Shown: positions 9,946 to 18,593, numbered from the stretch's first letter. The stretch: 64,000 nucleotides of DNA from Janthinobacterium sp. CG3 (GCF_000344615.1 NZ_KB467824.1:2978786-3042785), one strand, 5' to 3'. Notes: generated by a model from the letters alone, not told the origin. Translations and numbers: made by a program.

Positions 9946-10336
9946 GTTGGGGTAAACGCGAAACATCCCGCCCCCCCCCCCGCTACGGTCAGGAACGCCG
10001 GGCACCATGGCCATGGCGCTCGCAGTCACATCACGATCAGAACTTGACCGAAACCCGGACACCGGCGGTGCGCGGAGCATTGTAGAAGGCGCCGTAAATC
10101 GATTGCGTCGCCAGCCGCTGTACGACATCGGCGCATCGCCACCAATGCGCTGTTGCGCCTGATTAACGGCGAGCGTGCCCGCCGGCTGCGCTGAGGCCGC
10201 GCCGCGCCGGTTCAGTGCCGCGCCACCTATCACGACGCCGGTATGCAGCGTTCGCGCATCCGCTTTACAATGGTGGTCGTTTCAGCAAAAAATACCTTGC
10301 ATACTAGTTTGCACACTCAACCACAAAGGGACACAC
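9946..10336. other. Intergenic region xseA-sodB with gene remnants
   Basis: Contains a run of 11 C (9971-9981), a decayed 3' end of a TonB-dependent receptor gene on the minus strand and possibly a plus-strand regulator remnant (10118-10190). The last 70 bases should hold the sodB promoter, but no clear hexamer pair is seen. Confidence 0.5.
10037..10126 (-). pseudogene. Remnant of the 3' end of a TonB-dependent receptor gene
   Basis: Read on the minus strand, the last codons give LATQSIYGAFYNAPRTAG then VRVSVKF and a stop at 10037-10039. This YxAPRTxGxxxxxKF ending is the standard C-terminus of outer-membrane TonB-dependent receptors, where the final Phe is needed for barrel assembly. Upstream of about 10126 the frame loses all resemblance, and only about 30 codons of a gene normally over 700 codons remain. 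Confidence 0.6.
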
Positions 10337-10915
10337 ATGGAACATACTCTGCCACCACTGCCGTATGAAATGGACGCTCTGGCGCCGCACATCTCGAAAG
10401 AGACGCTGGAATATCACTACGCCAAGCATCACCAAACATATGTCACCAACCTGAACAACCTGATCAAGGGCACCGAGTTCGAGAACCTGTCCCTGGAAGA
10501 GATCGTCAAGAAATCGTCCGGCGGCATCTTCAACAACGCGGCCCAGGTGTGGAACCACACCTTCTACTGGAACGGCATGAAGCCTAACGGCGGCGGCGCT
10601 CCTACCGGCGCGGTGGCCGACGCGATCAACGCGAAATTCACGTCGTTCGAAAAATTCAAGGAAGAATTCACCAAATCCTGCCTGGGCAACTTCGGTTCCG
10701 GCTGGACCTGGCTGGTGCAAAAGGCCGACGGCTCGGTCGAGATCGTCAACACCTCGAACGCAGGCTGCCCTTTGACCGCCGGCGACAAGCCGCTGCTGAC
10801 CTGCGACGTGTGGGAACACGCTTACTACATCGACTACCGCAACCTGCGCGCCAAGTATGTGGAAACATTCTTTGGCCTGGTTAACTGGGAATTCGTTGCC
10901 AAAAACTTCGCTTAA
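10337..10915 (+). CDS. sodB: Iron superoxide dismutase
   Basis: 192 aa. Cytoplasmic dismutation of superoxide. Metal ligands H27 (EYHYAKHH), H74 (WNHTFYW), D157 and H161 (DVWEHAYY) are all present; Q70 in NNAAQVWNH marks the Fe-type rather than Mn-type enzyme. I start at 10337, the ATG after AAAGGGACACAC. The gene is monocistronic, ending in a strong terminator at 10940. Codon use is more moderate than its neighbours, in line with high expression. Confidence 0.97.
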   Translation: MEHTLPPLPYEMDALAPHISKETLEYHYAKHHQTYVTNLNNLIKGTEFENLSLEEIVKKSSGGIFNNAAQVWNHTFYWNGMKPNGGGAPTGAVADAINAKFTSFEKFKEEFTKSCLGNFGSGWTWLVQKADGSVEIVNTSNAGCPLTAGDKPLLTCDVWEHAYYIDYRNLRAKYVETFFGLVNWEFVAKNFA

Positions 10916-10939
10916 TCGCGCCAGTTTTCCGGCAACATG

Positions 10940-10968
10940 AAAAAATCCGCCGCGGCGGATTTTTTTTC
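10940..10968 (+). terminator. Rho-independent terminator of sodB
   Basis: Perfect stem ATCCGCC/GGCGGAT around 10945-10960, flanked by A and T runs, with eight T after the stem. The A/T symmetry makes it potentially bidirectional. Confidence 0.9.
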
Positions 10969-10989
10969 AAGCGCACGCAAGGAGCCGCC

Positions 10990-12030
10990 ATGACTTACCA
11001 CGCATCGGAATCCCGTTACGAGACTATGCAATACCGCACGTGCGGACGCAGCGGCCTGAAGCTGCCGCTGCTGTCGCTGGGCCTGTGGCACAACTTCGGC
11101 GACAGCAACCACCTGGCCTCGCAGCGCGACATGCTGCGCACCGCCTTCGACCTGGGCATCACGCATTTCGACCTGGCCAACAATTACGGCCCGCCGTACG
11201 GCAGCGCCGAAACCAATTTCGGCCACCTGTTCAAGGAAGACTTCCTGCCCTACCGCGACGAGCTGATCATTTCGACCAAGGCCGGCTGGGACATGTGGCC
11301 CGGCCCCTACGGCCAGGGCGGCGGCTCGCGCAAGTACGTGCTGGCCAGCCTGGACCAGAGTTTGAAGCGCATGGGCCTCGATTACGTCGACATTTTCTAT
11401 TCGCACCGCTTCGACCCGGACACGCCGCTGGAGGAAACCATGGGCGCGCTGGCCACCGCCGTGCAGCAGGGCAAGGCGCTATATGTCGGCGTGTCCTCGT
11501 ACTCGCCGGAGAAAACGGCCGAGGCGGCGCTGTTGCTCAAGGAGTGGAAGGTGCCCTGCCTGATCCACCAGCCGTCCTACAATATGCTCAACCGCTGGAT
11601 CGAGGACGACGGACTGCTCGACACGCTGGAGCGGCAAGGCATGGGTTGCATCACCTTCACCGCGCTGGCGCAGGGCTTGCTGAGCGATAAGTACCTGAAC
11701 GGCGTGCCGCAGGACGCGCGCATCAACCGTCCCGGCGGCGGCTCGCTGCTGCGGGAGCATCTGAGCGCGGACAACCTGGCCCGCGTGCGCGCGTTGAACG
11801 AGATCGCCAAGGCGCGCGGCCAGACGCTGGCGCAGATGGCGCTGGCCTGGGTGTTGCGCGACCCGCGCGTGACCTCGACCCTGATCGGCGCCAGCAGCAG
11901 CGCGCAGATCCGCGAGAACGTGGCGGCGCTGCGGCAACTGACGTTCACGGCGCAGGAGTTGCGCGCCATCGACGACAAGGCCACGAATGGCGATATCAAC
12001 CTGTGGGAAGAATCGTCGCGGTCGGCTTGA
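10990..12030 (+). CDS. Aldo/keto reductase, YghZ/L-glyceraldehyde 3-phosphate reductase type
   Basis: 346 aa, NADPH-dependent reductase of the AKR14 (YghZ/MgrA) group. Catalytic tetrad D61, Y66 (FDLANNYG), K97 (STKAGW) and H139 (FYSHRFD). GQGGGSRKYVLASLDQSLKR and LIGASSSAQIRENV (NADP phosphate binding) are group signatures. A good AAGGAG site precedes the ATG at 10990. In E. coli the homologue reduces L-glyceraldehyde 3-phosphate and methylglyoxal; that activity is inferred. Only the sodB terminator separates it from sodB. Confidence 0.93.
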   Translation: MTYHASESRYETMQYRTCGRSGLKLPLLSLGLWHNFGDSNHLASQRDMLRTAFDLGITHFDLANNYGPPYGSAETNFGHLFKEDFLPYRDELIISTKAGWDMWPGPYGQGGGSRKYVLASLDQSLKRMGLDYVDIFYSHRFDPDTPLEETMGALATAVQQGKALYVGVSSYSPEKTAEAALLLKEWKVPCLIHQPSYNMLNRWIEDDGLLDTLERQGMGCITFTALAQGLLSDKYLNGVPQDARINRPGGGSLLREHLSADNLARVRALNEIAKARGQTLAQMALAWVLRDPRVTSTLIGASSSAQIRENVAALRQLTFTAQELRAIDDKATNGDINLWEESSRSA

Positions 12031-12040
12031 ACCCCGCCGG

Positions 12041-12526
12041 CTAAACCGGGCCGCGGAAATCCATGCGCGGACCCGGCAACAACTGGCTCAGCTCCCGCGC
12101 CACCCGGCGCCGCTGCGCCGCCGTGGCGAAGCGCCCGACTTCGACCGCGACGCCCCGCGCCTCCAGCCGGATCAGGCCGCCGCCGCGCAGCGGCGGCAGG
12201 CCGATACGGGTCGAGTAAGGGTCGAGCCGGGTCTGCCGCAGCCGCCCGGCGCGCATCTGCCCGACCAGCAGGCAGCCTTCGGCCAGCGCGATGTGCTCGT
12301 AGTCGGCCGCGTGGCGCGCGTAATAGCGCATGGCCAGCGCGACGGCGCCCAACTCCAGCGTTGAAAACAGCGGCACCCACCACAGGCCGAACCAGGCAAA
12401 CGCGCCGGCGACGCAGAACGACGGCAGGAACAATACGCCGTAGGCCAGCGCCAGTTGGCGCGGGGCCAGCGAAAAATGCCGCCTGAGCAGCCATTCATGG
12501 TTATTGTTCGATACGTCGCGCGGCAT
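12041..12526 (-). CDS. DUF2244 domain membrane protein
   Basis: 161 aa. Two close hydrophobic segments (about 27-65: LALAYGVLFLPSFCVAGAF and FGLWWVPLFSTLELGAVAL) are followed by a soluble domain (HIALAEGCLLV through VGRFATAAQRRRVARELSQLL). This is the DUF2244 layout: N-terminal membrane hairpin and C-terminal beta-rich domain. Start chosen at 12526 because GGGGGAGG lies upstream. It is last in a minus-strand group behind a truncated oxidase subunit I and a small membrane protein; DUF2244 genes are often near cytochrome oxidase genes, but a function is not known. Confidence 0.75.
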   Translation of the reverse strand: MPRDVSNNNHEWLLRRHFSLAPRQLALAYGVLFLPSFCVAGAFAWFGLWWVPLFSTLELGAVALAMRYYARHAADYEHIALAEGCLLVGQMRAGRLRQTRLDPYSTRIGLPPLRGGGLIRLEARGVAVEVGRFATAAQRRRVARELSQLLPGPRMDFRGPV

Positions 12527-12568
12527 GCACGCCTCCCCCGGATGGTGGCGAACCAATCGCCGTGCCCT

Positions 12569-12916
12569 TTATTTCACGATCGGCACGACCGCCAGGATCA
12601 AGCCGGAAAAGCCGCCTATCGCGAAGCCGACGAAGGCCGGCACGATGGCGCCGAAAATCATGATCAGGCCGTGCATCGTCACGAACTGGTTGTATAGCTG
12701 GGGATAGGAGAACTGCAGCCCCGGCTGGAACAGTTCGGCGCGGATCGGCAAGGCCAGCACCCCGCCGACGATGAACATGATCAGGGAACACCACAGGTGC
12801 AGCGTGCCGATATCCTTGTGGTTGGTCGCATACAGCCAACGGCGCCAACCGGCAGGGTGGCCGTGCTGGCGATGGTCGTGGTGTTCGCGAACCAAATCGG
12901 CGCCTGTATTGTCCAT
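12569..12916 (-). CDS. Miniature cytochrome c oxidase subunit I with internal deletion
   Basis: 115 aa. Residues about 25-95 match the start of CtaD/CoxA: WLYATNHKDIGTL, then IRAELFQPGLQF, then TMHGLIMIFGAIVPAFVGFA, which includes the His of helix II that binds the low-spin haem. The sequence then jumps to IGGFSGLILAVVPI, resembling the helix VIII/IX region more than 200 residues later in a full subunit I, and stops with VK. The Cu_B ligands are absent. The frame is open and has a GGGAGAGGGA site, so a short protein may be made, but it cannot be a working oxidase. It is either a pseudogene or a repurposed membrane peptide. Confidence 0.7.
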   Translation of the reverse strand: MDNTGADLVREHHDHRQHGHPAGWRRWLYATNHKDIGTLHLWCSLIMFIVGGVLALPIRAELFQPGLQFSYPQLYNQFVTMHGLIMIFGAIVPAFVGFAIGGFSGLILAVVPIVK

Positions 12917-13050
12917 TCCCTCTCCCGAAATCGGTCTTGGCGACCGAGCGATGGAGGTTTGACTATAGCGCCGCCGGGACCGCGGCACGCACCGAACGGT
13001 GCGCGCTTTGACGCCGATCAATCGGGGGCCGCGGCCGCCTGGCGCCGCAA

Positions 13051-13329
13051 TTACGGCCGCAGGTGCGTGGCGGCGTAATAGACGTGCTGCCACCAGTGGT
13101 CGCGGGTGCTGACCATGGCCAGGCACTTGCGGTCTATTTCGGCCGCAAACACCGGGTCTTGGCACGCCTTCGTCATCAGGGCGTTGCGCTGGTTTTCCGC
13201 GTTGCTCAGTGAAATCAGCAACCAGGCAAGCAGCCCCAGCGCCACGCTCAGCAAGGTCCAGCCGAAGTAATTGGTGGTATCGACTTCCTCGACGTAATCC
13301 GGCGGCAGCGAGTCGCGGTACATTGCCAT
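13051..13329 (-). CDS. Small single-pass membrane protein with conserved Cys pair (copy 1)
   Basis: 92 aa from the ATG at 13329 (AAGAAGG upstream; an alternative ATG at 13353 adds 8 residues). One membrane segment (WTLLSVALGLLAWLLISL), then a tail with NAENQRNAL, a Cys-x12-Cys pair (AC then KC), DPVF and WWQH, ending YYAATHLRP. The tail is nearly the same in the protein at 21612-21836, so the two are paralogues of one family, which I do not recognise. By the positive-inside rule the tail should be periplasmic and the Cys pair could form a disulfide. Upstream of the miniature oxidase subunit gene. Confidence 0.75.
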   Translation of the reverse strand: MAMYRDSLPPDYVEEVDTTNYFGWTLLSVALGLLAWLLISLSNAENQRNALMTKACQDPVFAAEIDRKCLAMVSTRDHWWQHVYYAATHLRP

Positions 13330-13462
13330 GACGCCTTCTTCTTTTTCCTTCATATTGCGCTTGCCTTCGATTGGTGTGCAGGCTTGATTGCCTTGTACGC
13401 CTATTTTACCCGTGGCGCTCCATGTCGCCGCGTTAATCGGGCAGTTGCCGCGCTGGTTCAAG

Positions 13463-13705
13463 CTATCGCACGCCGGGACGATGGCCGGCACGGCGCCCTT
13501 CGCTGTCGTCCGGTTCGGGCGGGATAGTTTCAATGTGGTCGACGTCGATGTCGGCGCCGTCCGCCGCCGCGTCGCGGCCGGCGGCGGCGCACTCGCCGGT
13601 ACCGCCGGAATCGGTGTCGCTATCGAGGTCGGCGTCGCCAACATCGGGACCGGCCGTTCCGCCCGCCATGCCCTCGTCGGTGTCGACCTTGGTTCCCGCC
13701 GCCAA
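13463..13705 (-). CDS. Small Asp/Gly-rich acidic protein of unknown function
   Basis: 80 aa if begun at the TTG at 13705. Low complexity and acidic (GPDVGDADLDSDTDSGG, then ADGADIDVD). Third codon positions are overwhelmingly G or C in this frame, as in the real genes around it, which is the main support. There is no clear ribosome binding site, and the frame upstream of the TTG is open back to a TGA near 13810. No membrane segment or domain. It could be a real small protein or the end of a frame-damaged one. Confidence 0.4.
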   Translation of the reverse strand: MAAGTKVDTDEGMAGGTAGPDVGDADLDSDTDSGGTGECAAAGRDAAADGADIDVDHIETIPPEPDDSEGRRAGHRPGVR

Positions 13706-13859
13706 GCCGGTCCGACGCCGTTGCGCCAGACCGGGCGCGCGCCTGTGCCGTGCCCGCGCCCGAGTACCCGGTCCGGCCAGAGGGTCTTCGGGTTCCGCCC
13801 ATCAGCGTCCCTGCGGCAGCGCCTTTCATCTCCGTCAATCGAACTCGTCGATAAATTAC

Positions 13860-13888
13860 TTCACAAATGTACTATTCATTGCTATAGT
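13860..13888 (+). promoter_or_regulatory. Sigma-70 promoter of the DUF4148 gene
   Basis: TTCACA (13860-13865), 17 bases, TATAGT (13883-13888), within a locally A+T-rich stretch and about 44 bases upstream of the start codon. Confidence 0.75.
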
Positions 13889-13931
13889 GTACCCAGATAA
13901 ACAAATTTCTTACCCTTTCTGGAGAATTACC

Positions 13932-14351
13932 ATGAACGCAAAACAATTGATCGCCGCCCTGCTGACCCTCGCCGCCACCGGCGCCGCCTTCGCCCAGGCG
14001 CCCGCGCCAAGCGCCGGCGTGACCCGCGCCGAAGTGAGCGCCGAATTCATCCGCGCCCGTGACGCCGGTGAACTCTCGACCAGCGAGGTCGACTATCCCA
14101 AAATGCCGGACAGCGCCAGCACCCTGAGCCGCGCCGAAGTCACCGCCGAATACGTGCGCGCCCGCGCCGCCGGCGAAATCTCGACCAACGACACCGACTA
14201 CCCGCGCACGCCGGCCTTCGTCAGCACGCTCACCCGCGCGCAGGTCATCGCCGAACTGGTGGAAGCGCGCAAGAACGGTGAAATGCCGACGTCGGAAGTC
14301 TACTTCGATGTGGCGCACGCCACCCGGAACGCGTCGCCTTCGACGCACTAA
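13932..14351 (+). CDS. DUF4148 domain exported protein
   Basis: 139 aa. Signal peptide MNAKQLIAALLTLAATG with cleavage after AFA or AQA. The mature part is three similar units of about 38 residues, each with (S/T)RAEV.AE..RAR.AGE.ST...DYP: VTRAEVSAEFIRARDAGEL, LSRAEVTAEYVRARAAGEI and LTRAQVIAELVEARKNGEM. DUF4148 proteins are widespread short periplasmic proteins in Burkholderiales with no assigned role. GGAGAATTACC gives a good ribosome binding site. Transcribed alone from a clear promoter. Confidence 0.85.
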   Translation: MNAKQLIAALLTLAATGAAFAQAPAPSAGVTRAEVSAEFIRARDAGELSTSEVDYPKMPDSASTLSRAEVTAEYVRARAAGEISTNDTDYPRTPAFVSTLTRAQVIAELVEARKNGEMPTSEVYFDVAHATRNASPSTH

Positions 14352-14414
14352 GTGCCGCAACAAGTTCGCTAAGCCAGCCCGCCAACCAAGAGCATCGAAA
14401 CGAGCGCCACGCCC

Positions 14415-15848
14415 ATGCCATCCGTCCCGCCCCTGTTACGCACCCTGAGCGCCGCCAGCCTACTGCTGGCCCTGAGCGCCTGCGCCGGCATGGGCCGGAT
14501 GACACCGCGTGCGCCGCTGCTCGACGCCAACACCTTGGACGCCGGCGCGGCCGTCGCCACCGCCCAGGGCGCAATCGAGTGGCCCAGCCAAGCTTGGTGG
14601 CAGGACTTGCACGACCCGCAGTTGAACCAATTACTAGCGGTGGCGCTGGCCGACAACCCGACGCTGCACGCGGCGCAAGCGCGGGTGCGCCAGGCGCGCG
14701 CGCTGGCCGGCCTGGCCGACGACCATACCGGGCCGAAGGCGGACGCCAGCGTAGCGCTGAACCGCGAACGGTATTCCGAGCACGGCAGCGCGCCGGCTCC
14801 GCTCGCCGGCAACTACGCCTGGCGCAACCAGGCCACGCTGTCGCTGTCCTACGACCTGGATGTGTGGGGCCGCAACCGCCAGGCTTTGGCGGCCGCGCTC
14901 GACGAGGTGCAACTGGCGGCGGCGGAGTCGCAGATGGCGCGCCTGGCACTGCAAACGGCCGTGGCCGGCAACTACGTCCAGCTATCGTTCGAGTTCGAAC
15001 GCCAGGATTTCATCCGCGCCGCCCTGGCGCGGCGCGAGCGCATCCTGGATATCGCGCGCCGGCGCCGCCAGGCCGGCCTGGGCACCGAGGTCGACGTCGC
15101 GCAAATCGAGGCCACCCTGCCGGCCGGCCGGCGCGAGCTGGAACAGGCGGCGCACACTATCGCGCTGCTGCGCAACCAGTTGGCGGCGCTGGCCGGCAAG
15201 GGCCCGGCCGACGGCGCGGCGCTGCGCCGGCCGGCCTTGCGGCTGGACCGCCCGCCGGCCCTGCCGGGCGCGCTGCCGGCCGAGCTGATCGGACGGCGCC
15301 CGGACATCGCCGCGCAGCGCTGGCGGGTGCAGGCGGCGGCCAAGCGGATCGCGGTGGCCAAGGCCGATTTTTACCCCAACCTGAACCTGCTCGCCTTCGC
15401 CGGCCTGCAATCGTTCGGCTTCGCCCACTTCCTCGAAGCCGGCGCGGCCACGGGCGGCGTCGCGCCGGCGCTCAGCCTGCCCTTGTTTGCCGGCGCCCGG
15501 CTGCGCGCCCAGCTTGGCAACCAGGACGCGCTCTACGACGCCGCCGTCGCCCAATACAACGCCAGCGTGGTGGCGGCGCTGGCCGACGTCGCCAACGCGG
15601 TCGCCAAGGCGCAGTCGCTGCAACGGCAGCAACGCCTGGGCGCCGACGCGCTGGCCACGGCCGGCAGGGCCAGCGACTTGGCCGGGAAAGCCTACCGCGC
15701 CGGCCTGAGCGACGCGGTCAACCTGCTCAACAGCGAACTGGCGCTGCTCGCCGAACAGCAGCAAACGGCGCAAATCGGCGCGCGCCAACTGGACAGTTAT
15801 GTCAGCCTGATGGCGGCGCTGGGAGGGGGATTCGGCGCCTTGCCCTAA
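14415..15848 (+). CDS. Outer-membrane efflux lipoprotein, NodT/OprM family
   Basis: 477 aa. Lipoprotein signal peptide with lipobox LSAC (about residues 19-22), then two TolC-type repeats: WWQDLHDPQLNQLL...ALADNPTLHAAQARVRQA in the first half and ELIGRRPDIAAQRWRVQAA plus ADFYPNLNLLAFAG in the second. Forms the trimeric outer-membrane channel of a tripartite pump. With the MarR regulator, FUSC permease, DUF1656 protein and HlyD-type adaptor that follow on the same strand it makes a complete exporter; start has GAGCGCCACGCCC and no strong ribosome binding site. Confidence 0.93.
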   Translation: MPSVPPLLRTLSAASLLLALSACAGMGRMTPRAPLLDANTLDAGAAVATAQGAIEWPSQAWWQDLHDPQLNQLLAVALADNPTLHAAQARVRQARALAGLADDHTGPKADASVALNRERYSEHGSAPAPLAGNYAWRNQATLSLSYDLDVWGRNRQALAAALDEVQLAAAESQMARLALQTAVAGNYVQLSFEFERQDFIRAALARRERILDIARRRRQAGLGTEVDVAQIEATLPAGRRELEQAAHTIALLRNQLAALAGKGPADGAALRRPALRLDRPPALPGALPAELIGRRPDIAAQRWRVQAAAKRIAVAKADFYPNLNLLAFAGLQSFGFAHFLEAGAATGGVAPALSLPLFAGARLRAQLGNQDALYDAAVAQYNASVVAALADVANAVAKAQSLQRQQRLGADALATAGRASDLAGKAYRAGLSDAVNLLNSELALLAEQQQTAQIGARQLDSYVSLMAALGGGFGALP

Positions 15849-15903
15849 GCGGCGCAAACGCCACGATATACAATCTAGCCTTTCTTTGTTTGAGGAGTTC
15901 GCG

Positions 15904-16401
15904 ATGACCGCTTTTGACGCCACCTACAAGCGGCTGCACAACATCCGCACGCGGATGCCGGAGTTTCCGCTCGAACTGGTGCGCTTGATCCGCATGACCT
16001 ACCACATTCAAAAAGGTATCAAGGATCTGACCAACGCGGCCTTGAGGAAATACGACCTGGTCGACGCCAGTTACATGGTGCTGGCGGTGCTGTACGGCAC
16101 CGACGACGAATCGTCGAACGCCTGCACGCTGGGCATGGCCTGCCACGAAAAGCCGGCCAACCTGACGCGCGTGTGCAACGACCTGGAAGAACGCGGCCTG
16201 ATCCACCGCGGCGCGCGCCCGGGCGACCGCCGCTCGGTGATGATTACGCTGACCGACAGCGGCCGCGCCCTGGTCGAGGAAATCCTGCCGCAGGTGTGCG
16301 GCAAGACCACGCAGACGTACGACGGCTTCACCGCCGAGGAATTGCAACAGCTGGAAAACATGTTTGCGCGCCAGTTGCGCAACCTGAACAACATCACGTA
16401 A
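15904..16401 (+). CDS. MarR family transcriptional regulator
   Basis: 165 aa. Winged-helix regulator: helices around SYMVLAVLYG, recognition helix KPANLTRVCNDLEERGLI, wing RGARPGDRRSVMITLTDSGRAL. I start at 15904, where GAGGAG sits 7 bases upstream. Sitting between the outer-membrane channel and the FUSC pump of the same operon, it most likely represses this efflux operon and responds to an aromatic acid or similar ligand (inference from AaeR/MarR-type systems). The stop codon lies at the edge of a REP-like hairpin. Confidence 0.93.
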   Translation: MTAFDATYKRLHNIRTRMPEFPLELVRLIRMTYHIQKGIKDLTNAALRKYDLVDASYMVLAVLYGTDDESSNACTLGMACHEKPANLTRVCNDLEERGLIHRGARPGDRRSVMITLTDSGRALVEEILPQVCGKTTQTYDGFTAEELQQLENMFARQLRNLNNIT

Positions 16402-16454
16402 TCCGACCCCGCGGGCACGCCGGCGTAGTCGGGTTGCGCTTTCGCCCACCCGAC
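16401..16454. repeat. REP-like element
   Basis: TAATCCGACC at its left edge overlaps the marR stop codon; GTCGGGT (16428-16434) pairs with ACCCGAC (16448-16454). Related to the repeats at 2706 and 34834. Confidence 0.6.
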
Positions 16455-16466
16455 CCACGGAGTTCC

Positions 16467-18593
16467 ATGCCACCGCTTCCCTCTTCCTTGCCCCCAGTCG
16501 CGCGCGGCGCCGGCCGCCTGCTGGCCGGCGCCGCGCGCGACTGGCTGGACAGCGAGGGCGAACGCTGGATGTTCGTCGCCAAGACCATGCTGGCCGCCTT
16601 CTCGGCCCTGTGGCTGGCCTACCGCTTCGGCCTCGACTCGCCCAACTCGGCGATGGCCACCGTCTTCATCCTGGCGCTGCCCAGCAGCGGCATGGTGCTG
16701 GAAAAAAGCTTCTACCGCCTGCTCGGCACCCTGGTCGGCTGCGCCGGCGCGCTGCTGTTGATCGCCGCGTTCGCGCAGCACAGCGTGGCGCTGTTCCTCG
16801 GCCTGGCGCTGTGGGTCGGCCTGTGCACCAGCGGCGCGGCGATGTTCCGCAACGCCCAGTCGTACAGCTTCGTGCTGGCCGGTTACACCGCCTGCATGAT
16901 CGCCATCCCGGCCATCGCCCAGCCGTCGCAGGTGTTCGCGCTGGCGGTGACGCGGGTGGCCGAAGTCGGCCTGGGTATCATCTGCTCGGCCGTCATCAAC
17001 GACGCGCTGTTCCCGCGCCACCAGGGCGCCCAGGTAATGCGCACCGTGCAGGCGCGCTACGCCCGCCTGCTGGGCTTCTGCCACGAAGTGCTGGAGCGGC
17101 GCCTGGCGCCGGCCGAGGTCGAGCTGACCCACCTGCAGTTCGCCGCCGACATCGCCGCGCTGGAGTCGGGCCGCGCCGCCGCCTTCTTCGAGGCCGGCCG
17201 GGGGCGCGCCGACAGCCGCTGGCTGCACGCCTTCAACACCGCCTTCCTGGCCGCGCTGACCACCTTCTACACGCTGCACCGCCTGCTACACCGGCTGCGC
17301 CAGCAACCGGGCTCGCCGCTGCTGGCGCTGATCGAACCGCTGCACGCGCCATTGGCCGGCGCGCTGCGCGGCGCCACCACGCTGGCCAGCCTGGACGCGG
17401 CGGCGGCGCGGCAGCGCTCGGCGCTGGCGCTGGCGCGCGCGGCGCTGGAACGCGGCCGGCCCGACCGCGCGCAGCGCATCGCCTTCGACACCGCCGCCGA
17501 ACTGCTGCAACGCTTCGCGCTGAACCTGCGCGCCTTCCAGCAAGTCTACGACGGCCTGAGCGACACCGGCCGCCAGCAGCTCAGCGATCCGCTGGCCTAC
17601 ACGCCGAAGACGCCGCCGGCCATCGTCCTGGCCAGCGGCGCGCGCGCCGCGCTGACGCTGCTGCTGCTGGCGGCCGGCTGGTACTACCTGGCCTGGCCGT
17701 ACGCCGGCACCACCATGCTAATGGCCACCATCTTCTGCGCGCTGGCCTCGTCGTCGCCGCGCCCGACCATGATGGTGCGGCAAATCCTCACCGGCTTCGT
17801 GGTGGCGCTGCCGCTGTCGTTCGCCTGCCTGTTCTTCGTGCTGGTGCGGGCCGACGGCTACCCGATGCTGGTGCTGGCCATGCTGCCGCCGCTAATGCTG
17901 GGCAGCTACCTGAGCACCAACCCGAAACAGGCCGGCGTCGGCATCGGCATCAACCTGTTCGTCGCCACCGTGGTCACGCCCGCCAACCTGATGCGGGTGG
18001 ACGGCGCCGCCTTCCTCAACAACGCGCTGGCGCTGCTGCTCGGCGTGGTGCTGGCCTACCTGATTTTCGCGCTGCTGCTGCCCGAGCACACGATGGGCAA
18101 CCGGCGCCTCGTCGCCGGCGCGCTGTGGCGCGAAGCGCTGCGCACTTGCGAGGCCGGCCCGCGGCGCCTGAAGCACCGCTTCGACGGCCGCGTGCGCGAC
18201 CTGCTGAACCAGCTCAACGCGGCCGCCGGCCCGGTCCCGGCCGAAGCCACCCGCGCCGTGCTGCGGCAAGGCCTGACGCTGCTGGAACTGGGCCATTCGG
18301 TGATCGAGATGCGCGCGCTGATCGCCTGCTCGCCGGCCAGCCCGGCCAGCGCCGCGCTGCAACACGGCGTCGCGCTGATCGCCGCCTACCTGCGCGCGCC
18401 CGAGCCGGCCAGTTGCCGCGCCGCGCTCGACGCGCTGCTGCTGGCCGGCGCGGCGGTGCGCCAGGCCCTGCCCGGCGCCGACGCGCAGCGCGCGGCCCGG
18501 CTGCGCACCGCGCTGGCCGACCTGCACTCGATTTACACCTCGCTACTCGACCAACTGCCACAGACCACCGAAGGAGCGCACCATGCCGCGTGA
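16467..18593 (+). CDS. FUSC family inner-membrane efflux permease (AaeB-like)
   Basis: 708 aa. Two halves, each a cluster of hydrophobic segments followed by a cytoplasmic helical domain: first cluster about 30-180 (TMLAAFSALWLAYRFGLDSP then ATVFILALPSSGMVLEKSF), second about 385-550 (ALTLLLLAAGWYYLAWPYAG then TIFCALASSSPRPTMMVRQI). This is the fusaric acid resistance/AaeB layout and length. It exports aromatic carboxylic acids or similar compounds from the cytoplasm with the adaptor at 18814. ATG at 16467 has CGGAG upstream. Overlaps the next gene by 11 bases. Confidence 0.92.
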   Translation: MPPLPSSLPPVARGAGRLLAGAARDWLDSEGERWMFVAKTMLAAFSALWLAYRFGLDSPNSAMATVFILALPSSGMVLEKSFYRLLGTLVGCAGALLLIAAFAQHSVALFLGLALWVGLCTSGAAMFRNAQSYSFVLAGYTACMIAIPAIAQPSQVFALAVTRVAEVGLGIICSAVINDALFPRHQGAQVMRTVQARYARLLGFCHEVLERRLAPAEVELTHLQFAADIAALESGRAAAFFEAGRGRADSRWLHAFNTAFLAALTTFYTLHRLLHRLRQQPGSPLLALIEPLHAPLAGALRGATTLASLDAAAARQRSALALARAALERGRPDRAQRIAFDTAAELLQRFALNLRAFQQVYDGLSDTGRQQLSDPLAYTPKTPPAIVLASGARAALTLLLLAAGWYYLAWPYAGTTMLMATIFCALASSSPRPTMMVRQILTGFVVALPLSFACLFFVLVRADGYPMLVLAMLPPLMLGSYLSTNPKQAGVGIGINLFVATVVTPANLMRVDGAAFLNNALALLLGVVLAYLIFALLLPEHTMGNRRLVAGALWREALRTCEAGPRRLKHRFDGRVRDLLNQLNAAAGPVPAEATRAVLRQGLTLLELGHSVIEMRALIACSPASPASAALQHGVALIAAYLRAPEPASCRAALDALLLAGAAVRQALPGADAQRAARLRTALADLHSIYTSLLDQLPQTTEGAHHAA

